Shown here in pieces: positions 38,549 through 50,974 of a stretch of DNA of 64,000 nt. The notes under the pieces are model-generated. The model saw only the letters and a program-made list of their open reading frames with translations, was not told the origin of the DNA and searched no databases. A program made the position numbers and the translations under genes. The stretch is from Amblyornis subalaris (taxonomy: Eukaryota > Chordata > Aves > Passeriformes > Ptilonorhynchidae). The stretch is from assembly GCA_018881555.1 (NCBI GenBank), contig JACAXG010000093.1, forward strand, positions 2,500,696-2,564,695, given 5' to 3'. The stretch's first letter is position 1; each line of letters opens with the position of its first letter.

Positions 38549-39691
38549 GCCTGTGCCAAGGCTTTCTGGAGCTGCATCACTCTCTCCGCTAACAACTAAA
38601 CACATTTGGTGGTAGATTCCCTGTAAATCGATTTAATATCAGCAAGGACTCCAATAAAAGCTGGAATTTTCAGCATTCATCCGTCTCTACTTTTCACAGC
38701 AGGAAAGTGAACTTTAGCTTCGCTGCTGAGTTTTATTTTAGATGACACCAGGCTCTGCAGCCTTCTGATATCCCTCCTTTGTGACACATGAAGAAGACCA
38801 GCAGACACGGGCTGGGTTCCGGTGTTCATTCCGCCTCGGCTTTCATCTCGGATGTATCCGTAATGTCCGGATGGTTTTTTCTGGATGACTCACCTCAGAT
38901 CTGAAGGAGTGAACGATGATCCTCTCCCAGCCCTGACTGAGAAGGGAGCGCGATGAATCTTTAATGATGACACTTCTTTTCCTCGAGGCTTCCGCAGGTA
39001 TCTGAATTAAAAAAGCCACGAGACAATTTAAGCAGTTCTAATGTTTTAAACAGAATCGAGTATAAATCACTTCCTCCAGGAAGAATAATACGTAGAAGGA
39101 AGAAAAGGCTTTAAAAAAAAAAGATTTAAGTGATGCCAGAGACACTTAACTAGCAGAGTTATTGCTGTGATGCCTGACCCTGCAGCCAAGCCATTGACGT
39201 CTTCAGCTCCCAGGTCCTAAGTGGGGAATTTGAGGAATTTTGGGTAATCAGCACTGCTGACCAGAGGGTTGTAGGGATCCTGCTGCCATGGATGTGGGAG
39301 GGAGCCTGACTCCCCTCACCAGTCTTATGGATATTGGGCTAAGATCAACAAAAAAGATAACTTTTTTGTAAAGTGGTGAAGTTTTCCTCTTTTCATACCA
39401 GTGTGTGCATTCTGCAATGCTGTGTTTTATGGGGTTTTGAGGGAAGCATTGGAGGTTCCTGGAGTTTCCAGAGGAGTTCACTGTGAGGTGATGCTGGAGG
39501 GGACAGGGACGTGGTCAGTGCAGAGCGAGCAGGGGGACCAGAAGTGCTGACACACATTTGAGATTTGTCAGCATATGAATACCAAATGAGTGAAATATGC
39601 AACTTCCCTGACAAAAACTGGAGATGAGGCCAGGGCCAGTGGTCTAAAGTCATTCCAGCTCTGCCTGGAGTCACTCTGGGTGTCAATCATA
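38549..39691. other. Non-coding stretch
   Basis: Single-copy sequence between two CR1 copies. No exon or named repeat recognised. Confidence 0.5.
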
Positions 39692-40141
39692 CAAGGGTTT
39701 AAGCTGGAATAGCTCTCTTAAGATCATCGAGTTCAACCATTCCCCCAGCACTGCCAAGGTCACTGCAGAGCCACGTCTCCAAGTGCCACATCCACAGGTT
39801 TTTTCAGCACTTCCAGGGGTGGTGATACTACTGCTTCCCCAGGGAGCCTGTTCCAATGCTTGAAAACCCTTTTGGTGAAGAAATGTCCAGCTTGAACATC
39901 CCCTGGGACAGCTTGAGGCCATTCCCTCTTATCCTGTCCCTGTTCCCTGGGAGCAGAACCTGACCCCCCTCCGGCTGTCTCCTCCTGTCAGGAGTTGTGC
40001 AGAGCCAGAAGGTCCCCCCTGAGCCTCCTTTTCTCCAGGCTGAGCCCCTTTCCCAGCTCCCTCAGCCTCTCCTGGTGCTCCAGTCCCCTCCCCAGCTCCG
40101 TTCCCTTCCCTGGACACGCTCCAGCCCTTCCATGTCTTCCT
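39692..40141 (-). mobile_element. CR1 LINE 3' region, long copy
   Basis: Antisense copy of about 450 bp, from 'gatcatcgagttcaaccattcc' through 'ttatcctgtccctgttccctg' and 'ctccaggctgagcccc' to 'ggacacgctccagccc'. Same subfamily as the copies at 13350 and 50975. It ends about 360 bp before the CpG patch at 40.5 kb. Confidence 0.95.
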
Positions 40142-40499
40142 TACATCTACTTTGTCATCAAACACTGTCCCTCAGCATGGCATGTGTCTGGGAAAGACCT
40201 GAGCCACTGGTAAACCAGCATTTTCCATGGGCTGTTTTCACCTGAGTCCCAAGTTTTGCACAAACCCTGAGCTGGCTCCGCGTGGGGCTCTCCTGAGCCG
40301 GCCAGACATTCCCGGGATGCGATTCCTCACCGGCACCCTCACCTTTGCCATCGATCTGGGCTTCAGCAGCTGATTTACAAGTACATCTTTTCTGAATCAT
40401 GATCTGAGCCGGCTGCCAGTTGGCCCGAGGCGGGATCCAGGCACTCGAGACTGGGGGAAGCGGCTCCAGCTGCACTCCGTAATTAGGAAAACCCTGGGC

Positions 40500-40880
40500 T
40501 GGAGCCGGATGTCCAGATGCCTCGCCAAGGAGCGGATCGTTCGGATCAGCAAACAGCGTTAGCGAGGGGGAAAAATGGAAAAGAGGGAAGATGTCGCGGG
40601 ACGAAGGTCAGGTGCCAGCGGTTGCCCCTCCGTTCCTCACGGCGTCCCCCGTTCCCCGGCTGGAGAGGGGGGAGCGCGGCGGGAAGGGAAGGCCTGGGGA
40701 GGTTAAACCCATCCTCGGGATTTCAGCTTGGACGGGGATCAGTCTCTCGTGCTCCCCACAGAGATGGGAAGTGCTGGAAATGCCGTTTCTCTCGTGCTTT
40801 CGCGCCAGGGGAAAGCCGCACTTGGCGTTTTGCTGTGCACCGAGGGTTGCGGCGCTGAGTGTTTCGTCAGCAAGGACAAT
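40500..40880 (+). promoter_or_regulatory. CpG island-like patch
   Basis: I counted 32 CpG in about 380 bp, well above the flanks. The patch lies 2.5 kb upstream of the first well-supported exon. Two ATG codons sit in it at 40575 and 40591. From 40591 a 16-base segment runs to AAG|GTCAGG at 40606, and from 40575 a 37-base segment runs to CAG|GTGCCA at 40611. Both leave phase 1, as the exon at 43361 requires. It is a plausible alternative promoter with a short first exon. The donors are weaker than the one at 17429. Confidence 0.55.
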
Positions 40881-43082
40881 GTGAGTGCTTGGTTTGTGAC
40901 ACAGCCCAGCTAAAGCCTTGTGCTCCCTGTAGTATCTTCACTGCAAACACAGATTCAATCTCTTTTTAAAGGTTTGGAGGGGTTTTTTTTTCCGCTTGTT
41001 CTCTTAACATGAATTAACAAATGTGAAGCTTCCAACAACAGGTTTAATTATATCGTGAAAAGTACCAGTGCTTTTGCCACCAATGCCATTTAATCAGCAA
41101 ATAGATGCAATGACTTGCCAAAAGTTTGAGTGGTTTCCAGCTATAGGATTCCTACAGCAATACCAGAATGTCCTTGCACGGGATATGGTACAAAAGGCAA
41201 TGCAAAACTCCACTGTGGATGATTTAGCAAAGAAAGTAAATATTTCCTTCACCATCTCACCACAAATCTTCCTGTCTCTCCTGCTCCAGAAAGAGCTACT
41301 TTTCAAAGTTAGACAAATAAGAATTAACCAATCTATCCCAAGGGATCTGTGGGAAATTGGAAGGTTCTACCCACAGATTATTGCTAATCACAGGAGGTTA
41401 CTCAGATAAGAATTATTTACCCTTTTCGTGTAATCTGCAGTGTGGCCTTGGACAACTTTTTCTTCTTTTGTAGCACTCAGGCTTTCTCTTGTGCTGGAAG
41501 TGCATTTGACTGAAATTCATGGAAGGCCATCTGGTGGAACAGGCCTGTTGGATCTGATTCCCCCCTGGCCAGCCTCTGGATTTCCTTGTGCACCGGCTGA
41601 CATTCACAAGTTGCTGATCTCCTGTTGGAGTTTCCTGCTTGATCTGAGACACCTGTGGCATTCTTACTGCCAAGCATTTGAAAAAATACTGATGACAGTG
41701 GAAGTTGTTACTTTAATTGCATAGGATTTTTTATCAAACTTCTGGATTTTTTTGATGTCTTAACTGAATCCAAGAATTGTTTNTTTACCCCTCTTTGCAA
41801 GCTATTCCCTATTCAGTTGTTTTAAAAAGTAAATAAGACAGCACATGTGGCTGCTCCTCACCATGAAGGTGTCCATGTCTAATTCACCACAGCACTGATA
41901 GACTGAAAATAACCTTCCCACAAGGCTTCCCCAGCAGCAGAGAAGGATTTTGTCCTTGGGTGTTGTCCTGCTCCCTGTGCACCAGGACGGGGTGAGGAGC
42001 TGGCTCCAAGGGCATCTCGCTCTGCTTGGTGCCAGCAGCTTCCAGTGCCAGATCAGGTTCGCTGCCTTTGCACTGATTGCATCCCAGCAATATTCCTTTG
42101 CCAAAAACATGGAATGGGCTCTCTGCTCCGGCTGTTTTCTGGATTCTCTTTTTTCCCCACGCTGTGGCTAATGAGTCCAGCTGTTGGCTCTGTGGCTCTG
42201 GACTCTCTTTTGCTCAATGACAAAAACAAACCTCTTTCTTCATGCCAGCTATGGATGTACATGGTGACATTGGCGTCTTGGAGTTATGCTGGAAAAGTAT
42301 TAAAGTGTATTTTAGTGTATTTTATTGAAACAAAAGGTTCATCAAACTTCCTGTAAGTGTTTTGAGATGTGGTGGGACTGAAGGAGATCTCTTGAGGGAC
42401 AGACCTGATACTTCCCCCTCTTCCCCTTCACCCAAGGAGATGAAGCCCTGTTATGGTGGGTATGGTTTAATAAACACTTCTCAAAGTGGAGCTGATTTAT
42501 ATTCCTTTGTTAATATAATGCAACACATAAACTTAGCAAAAAAATTATCTGCCGTGGCAGCCTGCCTGGGTGGAAGAAAAATAACACAAAAGGTCTTACC
42601 AGTGGTGTGACATGTTGCTGTAAAGCAACAGCCAGGAACATCAAGAGATTTCAGTCCAAACGGAGAATTTCTGAAAATTAATTTTGGATGCTTAACACAA
42701 ACTAGAAAGTAACGTAATTTCTGGCAAAGCCATTGACAGCAGACGTAATGCATCAGTGCAAGAGCCCAGGCTGTGTTAAATGGAAATCAGCTCCATGTAG
42801 AAAGCTGCACACAGAGAGAGAGAGCAGTGCTCACACAAAACAACGACAAAAGCAGAGGNTGATGCGCTGGTGTAGGAGTTATCACTGAACCAGGAATGCT
42901 GGGATGGAATAGGATCTGTGGGTGTCGTTTGGAATCACTGCAGCTCTTTAACTGGGCAGGTGACTTGGTGCAAATGAAACCCAGCTCGTGGCTGGGCTCC
43001 CCTGCGCTCCCTGTTCTGCAGAGAGCACAAAAGGGGCATTTGTTGGAATCCGCACTTCCCGGCTTCCCTCATCCCTCCACAG
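40881..43082. other. Non-coding stretch, probably intron or promoter flank
   Basis: AT-rich single-copy sequence. A frame of 113 codons at 41068-41409 has no splice context or recognisable family and is not called. No named repeat seen. Confidence 0.5.
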
Positions 43083-43115
43083 CCGTGCCTGAAGCCATGG
43101 AAACCAACAGCAGAG
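43083..43115 (+). CDS. Candidate small exon with ATG in Kozak context
   Basis: A pyrimidine-rich acceptor (CTTCCCTCATCCCTCCACAG) ends at 43082, and a GAG|GTAGTG donor follows at 43116, giving a 33-bp exon. Inside it, ATG at 43097 has an excellent context, GCCATGG, and gives six codons plus one base, so phase 1. Joined to the exon at 43361 this starts a protein METNSRG then VTQKLWG. The 33 bp are a multiple of three, so the exon could also be internal with an upstream start at 17275. The intron to 43361 would be 245 bp. No cDNA or homologue is at hand, so this is one of three possible starts. Confidence 0.4.
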
Positions 43116-43360
43116 GTAGTGAAGCTTTGGATCAGCCCTGGACACTTTGTGGGACTGTCCACGTCCTTGCAACAGGATCCCAGGAGTGTTTCAAGTGCCT
43201 CTTCTGGGAAGGGGGAGAATCAGATCCCACCACCCCAGGGCAACCGGATCATTTACAGGACTCTTTCCCTGCTGCTTGCGCTCCATTTAAAAGCACATTT
43301 TGGAACTCACCTCCTCCAGAGCACTGAAAATAACGTTCCCTTCTCTGTGTTTTTCCCCAG

Positions 43361-43455
43361 GGGTGACACAAAAGCTCTGGGGCGCTGATGGTCAGAGGAC
43401 ATGCACAGGCCTTCAGCGGGAGAGCGGCGCAGGGGGAAAATCGAGCCCTACCAAG
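43361..43455 (+). CDS. C10orf90: Internal coding exon, C10orf90-like gene
   Basis: A 95-bp segment is flanked by a strong acceptor (TTCCCTTCTCTGTGTTTTTCCCCAG ends at 43360, of which the last part is pure pyrimidine plus AG) and a donor, CAAG|GTAAAA at 43456. Read with two bases completing the previous codon, it gives 31 codons without stop: VTQKLWGADG at the start and GKSSPTK at the end. It then enters the large exon at 45756 in phase 0 and in the same frame. The peptide is polar and probably disordered, with no domain. Assignment to the same gene rests on splice sites and phase. The gene name is inherited from the next exon. Confidence 0.6.
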
Positions 43456-44483
43456 GTAAAATAAATAAATGCTGTTTGGATAGCAGTCAGCAGAATGCAG
43501 GAGGGTTTAACAAACAATCCCTGATTGCTGAGCAGTACGTTTGGACTTGGTTTTGTTTAGCTAGGCTTAGCTTAGGCAGCAGAAAAGCCAAATAAAATGA
43601 TGGCGAAGTGTTGTGATTCTGCGTGCTCTTGGGGAGGGGGAAAAAGTTGTATTTCTGTTGGGGAAAAGAAGTTGTTGAAAACACCCCGTGAGACTAAATC
43701 AAGTGGTATCCCAAATATCAGTACACTCTGCCTGACATGTCCTCAAGATAAAGCCTGAGGTTTTCAGCTCAACACAATTACTTTGTGTGTGTGTATTTTT
43801 TTCACAAGGTGCAGTGAGGCTTGAAAGCTCCCAACGAGCACAGGATCAGCTGGTCAAGCCTTAAAGATCCATTTCTTTGCTAAAGATTGGGAGGAGGCAA
43901 TAATACATACATTCCAGCAGAAAAAGGAAATGTAAATTATTTAAAATATTGGTGCATGAGTTTGTAGCTAATCAGGAGCATTTCAGACATGCCTTTGGAC
44001 TCTTGCAGGATGTCTCCATCTGTGCAGCCCTCCACAAAAGAAATAAATGTCAAATTAACTACTGGAGCATGAGAGATGCATCCAAAATAAAGTCTCTCAA
44101 GGAACATTCTTCTTTGGTGCCCTGTAGAAATCTGGGGGAAGTTGAGAGTTTTGGAAGGCATGCAAAGGTCTTAAACCTGTAGGTAGAAGTAAATGAAGTG
44201 AAGAAAATATGAGGCAAATGTTGTTACAAACCATGAAAGAAACAGAGGAGGAAGAAAATGCTTTCCCTGGGGCTGTGAAATTATTGAATTGTCAAAACCA
44301 CAGGCAGCTGGTTTAAAGAGTTGATAAAATTTATCTGGCGTTTCACCTCGTTAATAAATGCCTGATCTACCTCTGCCCATTTGGGTGCCCAATTGGCTCC
44401 TTCCCAAGGGTTACAAAGGAGCTGGTTTTGGTGGTGTTTCCCTGCATGGAGGAGGAGCACAAGGATGGTTTCATAGAAGCTCG

Positions 44484-44535
44484 GAATCATAGAATGGTTT
44501 GGGTTGGAAAGGACCTTAAAAGTCATGTCCCCATG
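44484..44535 (-). mobile_element. CR1 LINE 3' terminus
   Basis: Antisense CR1 end: 'aatcatagaatggtttgggttgg' then 'aaaggaccttaaaagtcatg'. Homology stops after about 50 bp. Confidence 0.9.
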
Positions 44536-45100
44536 GGCTTTGATGCAGTGTCCCCCAAGCCTGGAGAAGGGTGACCATGGCACCAGGGAGGTCCCAACGC
44601 TGTCACCCTCATAATGTTCCTGGAGGAAGAAAAATATTGTGTTCTGTGAAGCCCTTGGTGAGGCCTGGCACTGATTATCAGTCGATAGACACCCAGATAA
44701 GACTGGAATGAATTCCCAACAAGCAGGAGTCAATGGCACCTAAGCAGGGAATGAGCTGGGATGAGCTTTCATTAGGAAGCTAATCCTCAGATTCTGCATG
44801 CCAATTCAGTGCTGGGGTGGGTTTTTTTTGTTTTATTTCTATTAGGATCAAGAGATCTGGGAACACAGGGCAGGAGCAATCTAATCAGCCAATTTACAGC
44901 AGCAATGAGATTAGGCCAGCTGCTTTATTGCAGGTGACTTATGTGCCCAGCCGTGTGGATCAGAACAGCAGGAGGCTTTAAACTCGGGTTTGCTCTTAGG
45001 CAGAGAGCTGGAACAGAAAAACACCTCCTTTGTCACCCCAGGTGAAGTAAGGTATGGGCTATCAAGATGGATCTTTACTGTCACGGATGGAAAAATTAAT

Positions 45101-45140
45101 CTGGGCCACTGTCAGTCTCTGGGCCACTGTCAATCAGTCT
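45101..45140. repeat. Short tandem duplication
   Basis: CTGGGCCACTGTCAGTCT at 45101-45118 is followed by a near copy with four extra bases at 45119-45140. Confidence 0.8.
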
Positions 45141-45755
45141 TGGACGTGTGTGTTTGTACATCGTTGGCAGGTGTCACCCAGTCATCATAAGGAAGAGGGA
45201 ACTAATTAATTAAAATAGTACCCAGAGGCCTTAGAGGTAACTGCGTCGCTTTTTTGGGAGAAGATTTTTCATGTTTAAAACTGGTGAGGTTGTAGAGCTG
45301 TCATGACCCTGGTGCCCACATGTCCTCTGCAGCATGTGATGTTACAGCCCAAGGACCCATAATGTATTCAAATGCATTTTAAATTCCAGCAGACCTTCGT
45401 GAAAAAGAAGTTTAGAGTCTGACACTGGCAACTGCCTTTGCCATGTCCATTTTTAAACAGCCACCAATCCCAGCTGTGGTGATGGGTTAAATACTCAAAA
45501 TAATAGTATGGAATACAGATTTTAAATTGTAATATTTTTTCTTTCACCAGAGTGATAAAGTTTTCATTGAAGCCCCTCAGACAATTGAGAGCTGATTTCA
45601 AGAGCGTGCATTTTTAAATGACAAAAAAGTTAATATGAACAGAAAGTTAACAAGAGATCTCAAACAAATCTGTCTGCTGTGATAGATGGTGCATGAGAAA
45701 CAGTTGCACACAGTAGAATGGAGTAAGGTGATAACTGGAATCTTTTCATTTGCAG

Positions 45756-46830
45756 GAATCTCTGTCTTCACAAAATGCAACATTGATTTCACCAGTAATC
45801 ATTGCACGGATTGATGAGGATAAATCCAAAGGAAAGCATCCCTCTCTGCCTATGCAGTCCCCGATCCCCCAGCCCAGTGCTTGTCACACGGAGCAACCTT
45901 TGCCTCACCACGGGTCAGCCAACGTTACCAGGGCATTTTTGGTGCTTCCCAATGGATTGGCGATTCAGGCATCCCTAGAAGGCACCATGTCACCACCGGA
46001 CTCTCCCGCTCCAAACCAGTGTCCAAGGCAGAAGAGAGGCTTTGCCTCCATCACCGTCACAGCCAGGCGTGTTCCTGTGGGCTCTGGACAGCCAGCACGT
46101 GGCCCTGGGGCCGGACGAGAGCCCAACGCCGCGTCCCCCACGTCCAGCAAAGTCCCTGCTGCCCTCGGGCACTGGGCACCCTCAGCCCTCTCAAACCAAT
46201 GCCCCTCTCCCTTAAAGACTCACCAGCCTTGCTTAAAATCAGGTGAAAAGCCCCCAAAGCAGCTTTCTGACCCTGGACTCCAGGGGGACGGCGTGGGACT
46301 TCCAAGCAGCGGCGGGAGGGAGGAAGTGCCACCTTCCTTCGTCTCCCGTGTCCAGCTCCAGGTGTCCCAGCGGTGTCCAAGCGCCNTCTACTACTTGGAC
46401 AAGTCGCTCAACGTGTGCATTGACCGACCTCGAGTTAAATGCCAAAAAACGTACAGATCCACGCTGTCCTTCCGCCTGAAGTGCAGTTTGTCTGCATTAA
46501 CAGCAGATGGAGTAGATGGCATAGCTAATGGAGAGCCCATGGAGGAGACAGCTCCAGCAGAGCTCCCAGGAGCACACAGGGCTCCACTCGGGTCACGCCT
46601 GAGCCCAGACTTCCCAGGAAAGAAGGTAATTCAGAGAGAGAGAACAAAGGAAGGACGTTTGGGTGGGAAATACCCTTTGCAAAGTGTCTGTGCCTCGGGA
46701 CTTGCGGCGTTTGTGGATATTCCCAGAGGACCTCACAACGGAGTAGCAACAAAGAAGGAAGAGGATGAGCAGGCTGGCAGCCACCACGCTGTGTTTCCTC
46801 TCCAAATCCCTCATTCAAGGGATGAGGCGG
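45756..46830 (+). CDS. C10orf90: Large central exon of C10orf90 (FATS) orthologue
   Basis: A 1,075-bp exon lies between the acceptor TCTTTTCATTTGCAG and the donor GCGG|GTAAGT, open for 358 codons, by far the longest frame of the window. It enters in phase 0 and leaves in phase 1. Segments that look conserved are FASITVTARRV (about 46041), YYLDKSLNVCID (46389), a following KCQKTYRS, TADGVDG (46500) and FVDIPRG (46710). The stretches between are rich in Pro, Ser and Gly and probably disordered. I associate these segments with C10orf90, called FATS. That protein is reported as p53-linked and centrosomal, with a role in p21 and p53 ubiquitination, and has a C-terminal ALMS motif, which is not in this exon. 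One N lies at 46386. An internal AAG|GTAATT at 46625 could be an alternative donor. Existence of the exon is near certain; the name is moderate. Confidence 0.8.
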
Positions 46831-48768
46831 GTAAGTCATTTCCATAAAGGTCAGGCTGGTGGAGCAGAGGCTCGGGCTGGAGCAGCCCCACCACAGTAGT
46901 TTTGTGAGAGCAGATAACAGCAATCCTTGCTTCTGCAGAGGCACAGGGAGTTAGAGCACAACCCAGAGGTTGCCAGCTCCAGGACTGCCATGAATATTTG
47001 CCATGCAAGCGATGCGTGCTGCTCATCAGCTCAGAGAGAAAAATCCACCTCTGTTTTCTGCATTAAACCTCTTTTTTTTTAACCATTTATAACAGTAATC
47101 TATTTTTTTTTTCTCCCAGCAACCTGCAAGTGCTTATCCCCTGAAAATAATTAGGTCTTTCTTTGAATAAGGGCTGAATTTCAAGGTGTGAAATTAAGAA
47201 GGAGATGACTGCACTGAGCTCGGTTTTGTGCTCCTTGCAATTAAAAATGATCTTGTTTTCAGCTTTTATTTAGAAGGCTACAGTAATAAGCCCAGGCTTT
47301 TATAGCTAATAGAACAAGGAAAAAGGTTTGCAAATCTTGAACACCATTTGTTTCCAACATTCCCAAGCATTTTACAAAGACGAAATGTTCTTTGCAGCAT
47401 TGCTCTCGGGGAAGGGAGAGGTGCCANGGGCATTGCTTCCTGCCCAGAGTGGTGCAGCTCCTGCTGCACTGGGATCTTACACACACTTGGGTAACCACGG
47501 CTGAGTTTATTGACTTTCCAGGAGGGGAAGGTGGATGGGAAAATTGTCAATGAGCGAGTCTGTTTTTTGCCAAAAGCACAAAGATTAAAACTTACCCCCT
47601 ATGTCTCCTGTGACCTTGGGCTACTTTTAATTGCAATTATCCTGTTCTTATATGGCCTTTTTCATCCAAGGGTCAGCGTATGAACATGAGCTACTTCCTA
47701 AGATTCCTTTGTACCTTCATCTTCCCAGTGTGCAAATGGAAGCAAAGAGAAAGATGAGAAGCCTCACGCTGTCTCAGGGCTGGGCAAGGTGCAAACTCCT
47801 TCCAGTTACTGCTGCTCTCCCTCTTCCATGCCTGGAATCAATGGGACTGTTCCTGCAGCTACAGAGGGGCAGGGGCAGCGCCTGAGAGAGAATATTCCTG
47901 TGTTCCTAAGCATAATCCAGGCTGTGTGGTGTTGGAGGGGAGATGGCCCAGTGTGGGGAGCAGGAGAGGGAAGGTGCCAACCGGTGCTAAAGGGTTGGGA
48001 GGAGAAATATGAAGGGATGACAGCAGCAAATGAAGCATTTCATTGCACGCATCCTAATTTCAAATATCAGGGAATATCACTCCATGGAGAGTGTTATGCG
48101 TTCAAGGCGTTGTTCAACGCCATCTAAGGTTTCTCTGTGATAAACCACATTTAAAATTGAGCCTTCCCTGGGCTTAGTGCTGCCATGGTGGCATGGAAGA
48201 ATGACTTTTACTAGAAGTAATTAGAAAGTGAGTGGGGACACTGCTCCTGGTCCCACAGTTTTACTGAAAAGAGGAAATCAGTGAGGTAAGGAGCTGAGAA
48301 ATACTGGTTTGTGATAAGGGACTTCCACCATTTGTGTACACAAGACTATAGGTGTAAATAAACATGGGAAGTGTTACCTTTTTAACTGCTTCCACCTTTT
48401 GTGTGGGCAATAATGTAGAATGTAAAGATATACATTCCTCTCGCTCAGACCCTTTGTAACGTATGAGAAGGTGTTTATCAGCTTGCTACAACTTTCCTGT
48501 GTGAAATTTGTATCAACAACCAGAATAATGCTCCAAACCAACGGCCGTTCTCACCAGGATCCCCCAAATAATGAGCTCTTGCACAGCCATCAACCATTAA
48601 ATGTGAGAAATCGTGAGAAACCTGGTAAAACGCATGGGATATCCACACTACTCCTTAAAATGAGAGGGAATTGGTGCAATTTTAACCTGGGAGAAATGAA
48701 AAAGTGAGTCCCCTTTAGTTCTGGAATGGGTGAAGTGAGGAGGAGAAGTTATTGGTATGAGATTATTA

Positions 48769-48930
48769 ATCACAGAATCATTTAGGGTGGAAAAAACCTT
48801 CAAGATCATCAAGTCCAACCATTCCTCCAGCACTGCCAAGGCCACCACTGACCCATGTCCCCAAGGGCCACATCCACAGGGCTTTTAAACCTCTCCAGGG
48901 CTGGACAACCCTTTTGGGGAAAAAAATTTA
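48769..48930 (-). mobile_element. CR1 LINE 3' fragment
   Basis: Antisense copy from 'cacagaatcatttagggtgg' through 'agcactgccaaggccaccac' and 'ccaagggccacatccac'. An internal deletion then brings 'aacccttttggggaaaa' close. The right border is approximate. Confidence 0.9.
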
Positions 48931-49275
48931 TACCATTCTAGATTCCCAGTTGCTCTGGATATTTTTTCCTCTGGTGTTTACTAATTCAAGTCCATTCCCG
49001 TTAAGCTTTGGTCTGCTCCATGTTTATGCAATGAAATGTTTGTGAAATGGAGTGTTTAAAAAGAAGGGAGAGGCAGCAAGGAAGGGACAGTGAACAAGTT
49101 TTGACACAGTGTTAGTGCTTTAACACAGTTATCTTATGGATGGGGGAACTGTGGAGAGCACTTTGTCCATTACATTCCTGATGACCCAGAAAGTTGGAGT
49201 TTATATTGGTTTGCAGCTGTAGGCGAGAGCTCCCTGCCAGCAGAAATACAAGTGGTAATAACATCACTATGCTTC

Positions 49276-49293
49276 AAAAAAAAAAAAAAAAAA
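49276..49293 (+). repeat. Homopolymer A run (18)
   Basis: Eighteen A. No target-site duplication or retroposed body could be seen next to it. Confidence 0.85.
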
Positions 49294-50974
49294 GAGAAAT
49301 TACTTTCAAGGCTCCACTTCTGTGTATGAAATGTGTAAATGCAGTTTCCAGGACGTATAGGCTGCTTTATTAGGACCTGAGTTGGAATGAGCACCCAAAT
49401 ACTTCTCTGCTTTACAGGTGCTGGGGCCGGGTTCGCTGATTCCTATAGGTCCAGTCGAGTCATGGCCTCTTTGGAGTGTCTTTTTCCTAATCTTTCGTGT
49501 GACTTCANTGAAGTAATGATGACTCCACTTACTGTATTACTCATATTATTTCGTGTTCAAATCCAAGGATTCGAGACTTGGCTTTACACGGAGCTGGATA
49601 ACTTAATCTAAGGCCTTTCTTTCANCGGGAGGCTGGGCCAGGTAATCTCCAGAGTTCTGTATTTCCACCGTGTGCCACATATGAAAAGGATACTGTAGGA
49701 TTATTAATGAAATGTAAATCTTGGGCTGTGCTCATGAATACTTGGAAATCCAAATCCCTGGGACTCAGCATTCAAAGCCACGGTTCATGCTCTAGCATCC
49801 CGAGGATGGAATATGATATTTCCCCGCTGTGGACTGTATCTTCTACTGGCTCCACTGCTTTGGGCCCTTACTTCCATTATCTGGCAAGAAATTGGATTGT
49901 AAGTGCTGGAAAATCCATGTTATACATGAAGTCAGACTCGAACCGTGGGAGGACAGAGTGGTAGGACAGGATTGTGTTTATTTTTAGCGAGTGGCCAACA
50001 TTTCCATCCCTTGGGCAGCTGCAGGAACGTGTGAAATGTCCCGGTGGGGGCCACATGACCCACCTCAGAGATATGGCCAGGGGCCAGCCCAGGCCAGGCT
50101 CCACGAGGTCCCTGTCAGGGGTGATCGATGGGCATCCCCCTGCCTTTGGTCACGGCTTTTAACGAGCTGTCAGGACTTGCTAACGCTGCTTTTCAGGGAA
50201 TGCCNCAATTTCCTTCCCTGTCTGCAGCTGATGTCTCATAAATACGAGGTAAGTTAGAAATGAAAAGATTAGTCTTGTTCCTGCCGAAGACAGGAACATT
50301 TTTAATCTTAATTTCTCGCCCACCTTTCATGAGGAATGTATTCCCCATGAATATCTAGTTCTCCATCCATCTTTCACTATCTGTTACCTGCTGGGCTCTC
50401 GGCTGAATTATTAAAAAGGAGCAAAGAGGAGAAAATGGGACAATTTTAAATTCTTTTTGACCTCTTGATTAAACAATATCATCACTTTTCTATGGAAGAT
50501 TCTACATGCCAACATCTCAATTTGTCTGTTTAAGCTCAGATAACCATAAACCTCTTGACGCCTGAGCACCTTCACAAACCTCAGCTATTTTCTAAACCAA
50601 AATAGTTCCTGCTAACATCTACACTTTTGTTCTTCTTTTATTGGCATACCCCAAACTGCTGTGCAGAGATATTAAGGCAGAACAACCGAGGTGGAGAGTG
50701 AATCCATTTTGGGTGGTGGGTGCTGTGCTGGCTCCCACTGCCCTGAGCTAAGATGCAGATGTGCAAGGAGGGTGGGGGGAGGTGACAAAAGGGCATCTCA
50801 CCAGTCACAGTCCCATGTAAACCACCCAAAAGTTGGGATGTCAGGATTATGAGAGAATCATGAGCCACAGGGTGGCCACAGGACCAGGGCAGTGACTGTC
50901 CCTGTGCTGGCACTGCTGAGGGACCTCAAATCCTGGGTCAGTCTTGGACCCCTCATGACAAGNTGGACATTCAG

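Larger units (their letters stand above)
43456..45755 (+). other. Intron between small and large exons
   Basis: 2.3-kb intron with GTAAAA donor and TTTCATTTGCAG acceptor. It holds a short CR1 piece at 44484 and an 18-bp duplication at 45101, and nothing else recognised. Confidence 0.55.

Noticed and set aside
41068..41409. 113-codon frame on the + strand
   Set aside because: It has no recognisable family and no supported splice sites, and it is AT-rich like its flanks. It fits chance length in a 64-kb window.
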